This document shows, piece by piece, positions 1-5,577 of a DNA stretch of 9,442 bases. Source of the stretch: Hyphomicrobiales bacterium (GTDB taxonomy: Bacteria; Pseudomonadota; Alphaproteobacteria; Rhizobiales; Afifellaceae); assembly GCA_013812985.1 (NCBI GenBank), contig JACCSN010000546.1, positions 1 through 9,442 of the forward strand, given 5' to 3'. Position 1 is the first letter of the stretch. The number at the start of each line of letters is the position of its first letter. Both the position numbers and the translations under genes were made by a program. The notes beneath the pieces are model-generated. The model was not told the DNA's origin, ran no database searches, and was given only the letters and a program-made list of their open reading frames with translations.

Positions 1-462
1 CAAATTGGGCAAAGGAGAGCAGCACGTTCAGCGTCAGGCGTCCCATTGAGCTCGTGGTATTGAACTGCTGAGTAACGGAGACGAAAGACACGCCTTTCGC
101 GTCGAGGATTTCGACGATCTTGGCGAAGTCGGCGAGCGAGCGGGTGAGCCGGTCCACCTTGTAGACGACGATCACGTCGACTTGCCCGCCTGGACATCGT
201 CCATCAGCTGCTGCAAGGCAGGCCGGTTAATGGAACCGCCCGAGTGGCCGCCATCGTCGTAAAGGTCCGGCAGCAGGCTCCAGCCCTCGTGCTTCTGGCT
301 GAGGATGAAGGCCTCGCAGGCTTCGCGCTGCGCATGCAGCGAATTGAAGTCCTGCTCCAGTTCTTCCTCGGAGGATTTGCGCGTATAAATGGCGCAGCGG
401 AGACCGGTTAAGCTCCGGCCGTGTGATCGAATGGAGCGACGCGCGTCGTGGCAACGGCTCAT
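1..462 (-). pseudogene. Large serine recombinase, N-terminal part, frameshifted and cut by window edge
   Basis: This is the catalytic domain of a site-specific serine recombinase of the large phage/island type. The protein reads from an ATG at 462 down to a stop at 174-172. The catalytic-serine motif is visible as YTRKSS near residues 26-31, and the segment DDGGHSGGSINRP is typical of the family. After residue about 94 the frame breaks: the minus strand reads AAG TCG ACG TGA, whereas adding one G (near plus-strand 181) restores VDVIVVYKVDRLTRSL and a continuous reading to base 1, including the arginine motif VDRLTRS. The break therefore looks like a single-base deletion, and the gene is probably inactive unless this is a sequencing error. 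The C-terminal DNA-binding part lies outside the window. Its start overlaps the stop of the DUF2924 relic by ATGA, the usual arrangement of this pair. Family assignment is confident; inactivity is inferred. Confidence 0.85.
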
Positions 463-608
463 AACCGTGACTCTGCGGAAGCGTTCGCTACCCTCAGACC
501 AAAGAATGCGGGACCGTTGCGCCTGCCACCGGTGATTCCCCGCGCTATGATCGAGAGCGAGGCATAGTCGTTGCCTTTCCAGCGGAAGGCGCCGGAAGCG
601 GGCCCGAC
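459..608 (-). pseudogene. DUF2924-family protein, C-terminal remnant
   Basis: Reading the minus strand from about 608 to the stop TGA at 461-459 gives some 50 residues ending WKGNDYASLSIIARGITG, then GGRRNGPAFFGLR and a short tail. The pattern 'Y-x-SLS-x-IAR-x-ITG ... NGPxFFGL' is the C-terminal signature of DUF2924 proteins, which in Rhizobiales and sphingomonads commonly sit just upstream of a large serine recombinase. The stop overlaps the recombinase ATG in an ATGA arrangement, which supports the pairing. In the same frame a stop codon (plus-strand TCA at 609-611) precedes the remnant, and I could not follow the N-terminal part in other frames, so the gene is truncated or frameshifted. 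The family's molecular function is not known to me. The assignment is from memory of the family pattern. Confidence 0.65.
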
Positions 609-611
609 TCA

Positions 612-760
612 GAATTCCAGGAGATTGAGACGCTGACCACGATGGGCGAGATCAACCAAGACCATCTTGCCGAATTCGTCGAATTTATGGGGTTTCGTCG
701 AGGAGCCAAACTACGCGGTTCGTGGGCGGAGAATGTGCGATTCTGGACCGCTCCTCTACA
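612..760. other. Unassigned stretch between two mobile-element relics
   Basis: No recognisable gene. Short open frames exist on both strands. One plus-strand frame reads MGEINQDHLAEFVEFMGF from base 642 and another on the minus strand reads MVLVDLAHRG, but neither matches a family I know and neither has a convincing ribosome binding site. The stretch probably contains the junction between the recombinase/DUF2924 island remnant and the IS3 relic, and perhaps the diverged 5' part of the IS3 transposase. Confidence 0.4.
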
Positions 761-1130
761 GGCCTGTTCGCCCGTCGCGTCGTCGGCTGTGGGTGGGCGA
801 TCGCCTGCACCGGGACCTCGCTCTCGCGGCGCTCCGTAAGGCCTTTGCCATCCGGCGCCCCGCAGCCGGTCTGATCCATCACTCCGATCGCGGCAGCCAA
901 TATTGCTCGATCGACTATCAGACCGAGCTGCACCGTCACGGCATCCTGATCTCGATGTCCGGCAAGGGAAATTGCTTCGACAATGCGATGGTCGAAACGT
1001 TCTTCAAGACCCTCAAATCCGAGCTGGTCTGGCGCACTGTCTTCCAGACCCGCTTCGAGGCCGAGCGTGCCATTGCCCGCCTCCTTATCTTCCTCGGCGG
1101 GTTGGCGACGATGTCGGCCGCCTATCCCAA
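761..1130 (+). mobile_element. Decayed IS3-family transposase (OrfB) core
   Basis: This is a fragment of the DDE integrase-type transposase of an IS3-family element. Homology begins in one frame with LFARRVVG (764-787) and continues in another from VGDRLHRDLALAALRKA (793 onward), so a frameshift lies at about 788-793. The second frame carries HHSDRGSQY, with the second catalytic Asp at 886-888, and NAMVETFFKTLKSE, with the catalytic Glu at 994-996. There are 35 residues between them, the DD(35)E spacing of the IS3 family. The first catalytic Asp and the usual lead-in to it are not recognisable upstream. Beyond about 1080 the expected 'YIDGFYN...RRHSALGY' tail is badly diverged; SAAY at about 1114-1125 may be its trace. 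OrfA and terminal inverted repeats were not found, so the element is dead. Confidence 0.85.
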
Positions 1131-1197
1131 CGTGATGCGCCCATCAGGCAACGTTTTATATGAGAACGCTGAACGGCCGCTGGGAAGGCTATGTGTG

Positions 1198-1489
1198 CCG
1201 TATGTCGGCTCCAAGGGCGCGCTGCTCGGATTGACGAAGTCGCTCGTGCGTGAAACTCGGACCCCGTGGCACTCGAGTAGATGCAGTATCTCCAGGCGCG
1301 GTCGTGTCGGAGGCCGAGCAGCGCGTCTTCGGCGAACGGCTGCAGCAATACAGCGACTGGATCCTCGAGAACCAATGCCAGAAGGTGCGAATTCAGCCGG
1401 AGCATGTAGCGGATCTGGTGCTCTTTCTGGTTTCATCCGCGTCCGACATGATCACCGGGCAGAACTACCCGATCGATGGCGGCTGGTAG
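1198..1489 (+). pseudogene. Short-chain dehydrogenase/reductase, C-terminal remnant with frameshift
   Basis: Only the last third of an SDR remains. It opens with the active-site motif YVGSK (Tyr 1201-1203, Lys 1213-1215), followed by GALLGLTKSLVRE. The frame then breaks in the A-run at 1253-1255: removing one A gives RELGPRGTRVDAVSPGAVV without interruption. The downstream frame continues through EHVADLVLFLVSSAS to the classical SDR ending GQNYPIDGGW and a TAG stop at 1487-1489. The Rossmann nucleotide-binding half is missing, replaced by the IS3 relic, so the product cannot be functional. It lies 67 bases before the epimerase gene on the same strand and was probably once part of the sugar operon, but its substrate cannot be read from what is left. 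This is not the intact SDR at 3729-4505. Confidence 0.85.
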
Positions 1490-1540
1490 AAGGGCCAACG
1501 CTGCTGAATAGCTGGCGGAGGCTCGGAGCTTGGCATTGCG

Positions 1541-1547
1541 AGGAGGG
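1541..1547 (+). promoter_or_regulatory. Ribosome binding site deciding the epimerase start
   Basis: The sequence AGGAGGG lies nine bases upstream of the GTG at 1557. A longer in-frame reading from TTG at 1530 would place this strong Shine-Dalgarno inside the coding region and has no comparable site of its own, so the GTG is preferred. Confidence 0.6.
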
Positions 1548-1556
1548 CTGCTGTCC

Positions 1557-2450
1557 GTGCACGAAACAGTTGTTATCGGTGCGGGCGACCTCCGCGCCGA
1601 GATTGTGCCATCGCTGGGCGCCGCTCTGGCGCGCTTCGACCTGATTGACGGCGGTGCTCGCCTTGCGCTCTTCCGACCATGGCCGGAGGAGGGGAGCGAT
1701 GACCCCACCCAGCTGGCCTGCAATCTCCTGGTTCCCTGGTCCAACCGCATCTCGGGGGGCGGTTTCAAGTTCGACGGCCGTTTTTATCCTCTTGAAGCCG
1801 AATTCGCAGGCGATCCGTTCCCGCTGCACGGAAACGGCTGGGTCTCGAAATGGACGCTCCGCGATCATGCGCCCAGCCGTGCCGTCCTGGATCTCGATGC
1901 AGCTGGCTCGGGCGCGTACAGCTATTCTTCACGCGTCGAATACGAACTGGATCCGTCCGCGTTGACGATTCGACTGACCGTGGAGAGCTGCTCCGCGACC
2001 GCTCTGCCATTCGGGCTCGGCTTGCATCCGTGGTTGCCGCGCGGCACGGCGACCGGTCTTCGGGCGAAGGCTGAAACCGTGTGGCTGGAGGACGAACGGC
2101 ATCTGCCAACCGGAAGCCTTGGCGTCCGCGCGCGGCCGGATTGGGATTTCGCGGCGCCGCGGCCGCTCCCGGCGAGCTGGATCAACAACGCGTTCACGGG
2201 TTGGGACCGGCACGCGTCAGTCGAGTGGCCCGAGCGTCGGCTTGCCCTGACGATCGAGGCCAGCGAGAGGCTCGAAACCTACCTCCTCTACTCGCCATCC
2301 GCGGATTCACCCTTCTTCTGCTTTGAACCGGTTTCGCATCCCGTGGACGCCCACAACCTTCCGGGCGGTCCGGCGGCCAACGGCCTCGTTGTGCTCGCGC
2401 CCGGCGAGAGGCTGTCGGTGCATTGCCGCTTCGCTCCGCGACGCCTCTGA
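1557..2450 (+). CDS. Aldose 1-epimerase (mutarotase) family protein
   Basis: This cytoplasmic enzyme of the GalM-like fold is expected to interconvert alpha and beta anomers of an aldose, feeding the correct anomer to the C1 dehydrogenase. The product is 297 residues, within the usual family range. The family residues are visible: His91 in PLHGNGW, His157 in GLGLHPWLPR, and Glu257 in FCFEPVSHPVDAHN, where the His and Glu serve as general acid and base in studied mutarotases. The start is the GTG at 1557, chosen because of the strong Shine-Dalgarno at 1541-1547. The gene lies 67 bases after a wrecked SDR and 100 bases before the dehydratase, a gap that contains its own promoter-like sequence. 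I see no promoter of its own; it may be transcribed from whatever remains upstream, or weakly. Substrate is inferred from context (galactose or arabinose). Family call is confident. Confidence 0.88.
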   Translation: MHETVVIGAGDLRAEIVPSLGAALARFDLIDGGARLALFRPWPEEGSDDPTQLACNLLVPWSNRISGGGFKFDGRFYPLEAEFAGDPFPLHGNGWVSKWTLRDHAPSRAVLDLDAAGSGAYSYSSRVEYELDPSALTIRLTVESCSATALPFGLGLHPWLPRGTATGLRAKAETVWLEDERHLPTGSLGVRARPDWDFAAPRPLPASWINNAFTGWDRHASVEWPERRLALTIEASERLETYLLYSPSADSPFFCFEPVSHPVDAHNLPGGPAANGLVVLAPGERLSVHCRFAPRRL

Positions 2451-2475
2451 TCGCAGGCAGATCCGCGACCCGGAC

Positions 2476-2505
2476 TTGACCGATTCGCGTCAGACGGAAT
2501 ATACA
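2476..2505 (+). promoter_or_regulatory. Promoter-like sequence before the dehydratase operon
   Basis: TTGACC at 2476-2481 resembles a sigma-70 -35 box, and TATACA at 2500-2505 an acceptable -10 box, with an 18-base spacer. The surrounding DNA is conspicuously AT-rich for this window. Transcription would start near 2511-2513, giving a leader of about 40 bases to the dehydratase start. This is a pattern-based prediction only. Confidence 0.5.
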
Positions 2506-2516
2506 TCATACAAATC

Positions 2517-2531
2517 TCGTTATAAGAACGA
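2517..2531 (+). promoter_or_regulatory. Inverted repeat, candidate operator for the DgoR-like regulator
   Basis: TCGTT-ATAAG-AACGA is a perfect five-base inverted repeat with a five-base centre. It lies immediately downstream of the predicted -10 box, where a bound repressor would block transcription. A looser outer pair, ATCAT at 2505-2509 and ATGAT at 2531-2535, surrounds it. GntR/FadR regulators bind short palindromes in such positions. However, the repeat does not fit the general FadR-subfamily pattern TNGTNNNACNA exactly, so the link to the operon's regulator is inference. Confidence 0.4.
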
Positions 2532-2539
2532 TGATTGGG

Positions 2540-2546
2540 GGAGGGA
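2540..2546 (+). promoter_or_regulatory. Ribosome binding site deciding the dehydratase TTG start
   Basis: GGAGGGA lies four bases upstream of the TTG at 2551 (six bases from the GGAGG core) within a purine-rich run. There is no ATG at the expected N-terminus of the family, and the next in-frame ATG would remove the first beta strand. Confidence 0.65.
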
Positions 2547-2550
2547 CTCG

Positions 2551-3723
2551 TTGCGGATTACCGCGATCCACACCCGCATCTGCAATGCGGAAATGCGCAA
2601 TTGGGTCTTCGTGCGCGTGGAGACGGACCAGCCGGGTCTGTTCGGCTGGGGTGAGGCCACCCTGGAGTGGAAGACGCGGGGCGTAGTGGGCGCGATCGAG
2701 GATCTCGCGCCGCTGCTGATAGGACGCGACCCCCGCGATATCGAGCAGGTCGTTCGGGTGATGAAGAAGCACTCGTTCTGGCGGCTCGGCGCGATCGGCA
2801 TGAGCGCGATATCGGGCATCGAAATCGCCCTCTGGGACATCCTCGGCAAAGACCTCGGCGTGCCCGTCTGGCGGCTGCTCGGCGGCAAGGTCCGCGACAA
2901 GGTCGGCGTCTATGCCCATCTCGGGCTCGGCGACATGCGCGCCGTCTATGAGACGCTGGACGCCGCCCCTCTCGTGGAACGAGCGCGGGAGGTCGTCGAG
3001 AAGGGCTACCGCGCTTTCAAGGCCGTGTTTATCCCGTACACGCATTTCCACGCGCCGCTTCCGGAGGTCGACAAGGTCGCCCGAATGATGGAGGCGATGC
3101 GCGGCGCCGTCGGCCCCGACATCGAGATCATGATCGATTTCCATGGCCGGCCGGCTTCGGTGGGCGCCGCGCTCGCCTATATCGAGGCGCTCGCGCCGGG
3201 GCGTCCCATGTTCGTCGAAGAGCCGCTGCCGCCCGGCGACACGGCCGGCCTCGCGCTGCTGGCCGCCAGAACCTCCGTGCCGCTGGCGACCGGCGAACGG
3301 CTCGTGGACCGCACCGAGTTCGAGGAACTCTTCCGCGCCCGGGCGATCGACATCGTCCAGCCGGACATCTGCCATTGCGGCGGGCTGCTTGAGGCCAAGA
3401 AGATCGCCGCGATGGCTGAAGCGGTTTCGGTCGGCGTGGCGCCGCACAACCCGCTCGGGCCCATTGCCGGGGTCGCCGCCCTGCACTTCGCGGTGTCCAC
3501 TCCCAATCATGTCATCCAGGAGGAGATGGTGGGCGCCGTGCCCTGGTATTTCGACGCCGTTCAGGGGCCGATCCGGATGGTGGACGGCTTCTGGCAAGTT
3601 CCCGAAGCGCCCGGCCTGGGCGTCGAAGTGGACGAGCGGGTGATCGCCGCCCATCCTTTCCAGCAGGAAGTCATGCATACGGGCAACGCCGTCCTCGACG
3701 ACGGCACGATCGTGGACTGGTGA
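2551..3723 (+). CDS. dgoD: D-galactonate dehydratase-type enzyme (enolase superfamily)
   Basis: This cytoplasmic Mg-dependent enzyme is expected to dehydrate an aldonate, best guess D-galactonate, to the 2-keto-3-deoxy acid. The product is 390 residues, close to E. coli DgoD (about 382). Predicted metal ligands are Asp196 (in IDFHGR), Glu223 (in FVEEP) and Glu249 (in ATGERL). His198 directly after Asp196 matches the DgoD acid catalyst, and His299 in APHNPLGPIAG with Asp272 in QPD matches the His-Asp dyad. Glu324 in IQEEM and the ending GTIVDW also follow DgoD. All key residues are present, so it should be active. The TTG start is chosen from the Shine-Dalgarno and the family N-terminus LRITAIHTR; an open frame further upstream overlaps the epimerase and is spurious. 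The stop abuts the SDR gene. Related family members acting on other acid sugars cannot be excluded. Confidence 0.9.
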   Translation: MRITAIHTRICNAEMRNWVFVRVETDQPGLFGWGEATLEWKTRGVVGAIEDLAPLLIGRDPRDIEQVVRVMKKHSFWRLGAIGMSAISGIEIALWDILGKDLGVPVWRLLGGKVRDKVGVYAHLGLGDMRAVYETLDAAPLVERAREVVEKGYRAFKAVFIPYTHFHAPLPEVDKVARMMEAMRGAVGPDIEIMIDFHGRPASVGAALAYIEALAPGRPMFVEEPLPPGDTAGLALLAARTSVPLATGERLVDRTEFEELFRARAIDIVQPDICHCGGLLEAKKIAAMAEAVSVGVAPHNPLGPIAGVAALHFAVSTPNHVIQEEMVGAVPWYFDAVQGPIRMVDGFWQVPEAPGLGVEVDERVIAAHPFQQEVMHTGNAVLDDGTIVDW

Positions 3724-3728
3724 ACCAC

Positions 3729-4505
3729 ATGCCCGGACGCCTGGAGGGGAAGGTCGCGGTCGTCACCGGCGCCGGGCAGGGAATCGGCGCGGCGATCGCC
3801 CGGATTTTCGCCGCCGAGGGCGCGAAAGTCGGCATCGTCGAGAAGAACGCCGCGACGGGACGGTCGATCGCCCGGGAGATCGGCGATGCCGGCGGAACCG
3901 CGGAGTTCGTGGAGACCGATGTCGCGGACCGTGACGCGGTCGAAGCCGCGTTCGCTCAGGTTCAGCGGCGGCTCGGGTCGGTCTCGGTGCTCGTCAACAA
4001 CGCCGGAATCAATGTCTTTCACGAGCCGCTGGAGACGAGCGATGCGGAGTGGCGGCGCTGCTTCAGCGTCGACCTGGACGCGGCCTGGACCTGCGCCAGG
4101 GCCGTGCTCCCGGCCATGCTTGAAGCGGGCGCCGGAAGCATCGTCAACATTGCCAGCTGCCACGGCTTCAAGATCATCCCGCACACCTTCCCCTATCCCG
4201 TCGCCAAGCACGCGCTAGTCGGACTGACCCGTGCACTCGGCATCGAATATGCGGCGAGAGGCGTCCGCGTGAACGCGATCGCGCCGGGCTACATCGAGAC
4301 GCCGATCGCGGTGGAATACTGGAACACCTTCCCCGACCCGGAACAGGAGCGGCGGCGCGCCTATGAGCTGCATCCGCCCCGCCGCATCGGCCGGCCGGAG
4401 GAGGTTGCCTGGACGGCCGTGTTCCTGGCTTCGGACGAGGCGCCGTTCATAAATGCCGAAACGATCGTCATCGATGGCGGCCGTTCGGTTCTCTACCACG
4501 AGTGA
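3729..4505 (+). CDS. SDR-family sugar 1-dehydrogenase (probable, NAD-type)
   Basis: This classical short-chain dehydrogenase of 258 residues probably oxidises the anomeric carbon of an aldose to its lactone, the first step of the pathway. The nucleotide-binding motif TGAGQGIG is at residues 13-20. Glu38 at the end of the second beta strand favours NAD over NADP. NNAG is at 90-93, and the catalytic Ser143, Tyr156 and Lys160 are in NIASC and YPVAK. The position usually held by the tetrad asparagine appears to be Asp115 (in VDLDAAW). The C-terminus, HPPRRIGRPEEVA and FINAETIVIDGG, resembles SDRs that, as I recall, sit beside AraFGH-like transporters in Burkholderia galactose/arabinose loci. ATG at 3729 is preferred because of GGTGA just upstream; a GTG at 3720 overlapping the dehydratase stop is the alternative. 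The dehydrogenase role is inferred from family and context, and galactose versus arabinose is open. Confidence 0.85.
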   Translation: MPGRLEGKVAVVTGAGQGIGAAIARIFAAEGAKVGIVEKNAATGRSIAREIGDAGGTAEFVETDVADRDAVEAAFAQVQRRLGSVSVLVNNAGINVFHEPLETSDAEWRRCFSVDLDAAWTCARAVLPAMLEAGAGSIVNIASCHGFKIIPHTFPYPVAKHALVGLTRALGIEYAARGVRVNAIAPGYIETPIAVEYWNTFPDPEQERRRAYELHPPRRIGRPEEVAWTAVFLASDEAPFINAETIVIDGGRSVLYHE

Positions 4506-4520
4506 CGGCCGCAACGGCCG
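4506..4520 (+). repeat. Short GC-rich hairpin between SDR and binding-protein genes
   Basis: CGGCCG is repeated with CAA between the copies. Because CGGCCG is its own complement, the RNA could form a six-pair stem with a three-base loop right after the SDR stop and just before the binding-protein Shine-Dalgarno (GGGAGG, 4525-4530). There is no T tract, so it is not a terminator. A role in mRNA processing or stability is possible but unproven. Confidence 0.4.
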
Positions 4521-4536
4521 CGATGGGAGGACGACA

Positions 4537-5526
4537 ATGAAGCGTGTAGTGACCTCGACTTTGGCGCTTGCCGCCGCCTTTGCAATCACCGGTGCGATCA
4601 CCGGCGCCGCGAGCGCGCAGGACATGAAGCTGGGCTATATTAACAAGATGGGCGACCATCCCTGGTTCGTCTCCGAAGTGCAGGGGGCCAAGGACAAGGC
4701 CTCGGAACTCGGCGCGCAGATCCTGACCCAGGATGTGCAGTTCAACGCGGATCTCACCGTGACCACGTTCGACACCATGGTCGGCGACGGCGTGAAGGGC
4801 ATCGCCATCGTGGTGCCGGACAAGGGGCTCGGGCCGGTGATCGCCCAAAAGGCCAAGGAAGCCGGCATAGTGCTCGTCGCGGTCGACGACGACATCTACT
4901 TCGAGGACGGCAGCCCCGTGCCCTATGTCGGCCTCGACGCCTACAGCATCGGCAAGAGCGTCGGCGCGGAGCTGGCCAGGATCTACAAGGAGGAGGGCTG
5001 GGCCGAAAAGGAGGTGCGGATCGCCTCGATCGAGGATCGCAAGGCCGACACATGCATGCAGCGCAACAAGGGCGCCGAAGAGGCGTTCCTGTCGGCGGTT
5101 CCGGAGTTCAAGCCTGAGAACATCGTCAGGGTCGCCTACGACAACACGATGGTCAATTCCATCGACGTCATGACCACGACGCTGACCGCCAACCCCCAGG
5201 TCACCAACTGGATCTTCTACTCATGCAACGACGACGGCGTGCTGGGCGCCGCGCGGGCGATGGAGAATTCCGGCTACCCGGCCGAAGCGGGCCTTGGCAT
5301 CGGCATCGACGGAAGCCGCGCCTGCGACGCGTTCGGGTCGGGCCGCGCGAGCGCCTTCCGCGGCACGATGTGGCTGAACTCCGCACAGCACGGCGCCATC
5401 GCCGTTCAGCTGCTCCACGACGCGATCGCGAACGGCAAGGCTCTGCCGGAGAAGACATTCAGCGAGCCGGAACTGATCAACTCGGCGAATTTCGACGCGT
5501 ACAAAGGCAAGCTCTGCCAGGGCTGA
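4537..5526 (+). CDS. Periplasmic sugar-binding protein of an ABC importer (AraF-like)
   Basis: This secreted periplasmic binding protein captures the sugar and delivers it to the permease. It has 329 residues, normal for the family. A signal peptide is clear: positive Lys2-Arg3, a hydrophobic stretch to about residue 22, and cleavage after ASA at about residue 27. The mature N-terminus MKLGYINKMGDHPWF and the segment VPDKGLGPVIAQKAKEAG resemble E. coli L-arabinose-binding protein AraF more than ribose-binding proteins, as does VAVDDDIYF. NDDGVLGAARAMENSG and GIGIDGSRACD fit the second lobe of type I sugar-binding proteins. The ATG at 4537 follows GGGAGG with a six-base spacer. It is 31 bases after the SDR and is followed by a terminator-like hairpin, a layout that would allow it to be made in excess over the membrane parts. 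Specificity (L-arabinose, D-galactose or similar) is inferred. Confidence 0.92.
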   Translation: MKRVVTSTLALAAAFAITGAITGAASAQDMKLGYINKMGDHPWFVSEVQGAKDKASELGAQILTQDVQFNADLTVTTFDTMVGDGVKGIAIVVPDKGLGPVIAQKAKEAGIVLVAVDDDIYFEDGSPVPYVGLDAYSIGKSVGAELARIYKEEGWAEKEVRIASIEDRKADTCMQRNKGAEEAFLSAVPEFKPENIVRVAYDNTMVNSIDVMTTTLTANPQVTNWIFYSCNDDGVLGAARAMENSGYPAEAGLGIGIDGSRACDAFGSGRASAFRGTMWLNSAQHGAIAVQLLHDAIANGKALPEKTFSEPELINSANFDAYKGKLCQG

Positions 5527-5532
5527 GCGCCG

Positions 5533-5566
5533 CAGGGCACGACAGCGCCGTGCCCTGACCCTTTTT
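5533..5566 (+). terminator. Intra-operon terminator or attenuator after the binding-protein gene
   Basis: CAGGGCACG (5533-5541) pairs perfectly with CGTGCCCTG (5549-5557) around a seven-base loop. The stem is followed by ACCC and then five T residues (5562-5566). It begins seven bases after the binding-protein stop and ends eleven bases before the ATPase start. The structure looks like a Rho-independent terminator whose T tract is short and slightly displaced, so partial termination is likely, lowering ATPase and permease transcripts relative to the binding protein. It could equally protect the 3' end of the upstream message. Confidence 0.7.
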
Positions 5567-5577
5567 CTCGGGATGTG

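Noticed and set aside
642..839. Small plus-strand ORF starting MGEINQDHLAEFVEF
   Set aside because: No ribosome binding site or family match, and its second half overlaps recognisable IS3 transposase sequence in another frame.
2323..2550. Extended N-terminus of the dehydratase reading from 2323
   Set aside because: It overlaps the conserved end of the epimerase in another frame, has no family resemblance, and the DgoD N-terminal strand begins exactly after the Shine-Dalgarno at 2540-2546.
2506..3678. Long minus-strand open frame opposite the dehydratase gene
   Set aside because: It is a shadow of GC-rich coding on the plus strand: rich in Arg, His and Asp, with no recognisable domain, while the plus strand encodes all catalytic residues of DgoD.
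4506..4520. CGGCCG-CAA-CGGCCG hairpin as a terminator
   Set aside because: It lacks a T tract and is followed directly by the ribosome binding site of the next gene, so termination there is unlikely.
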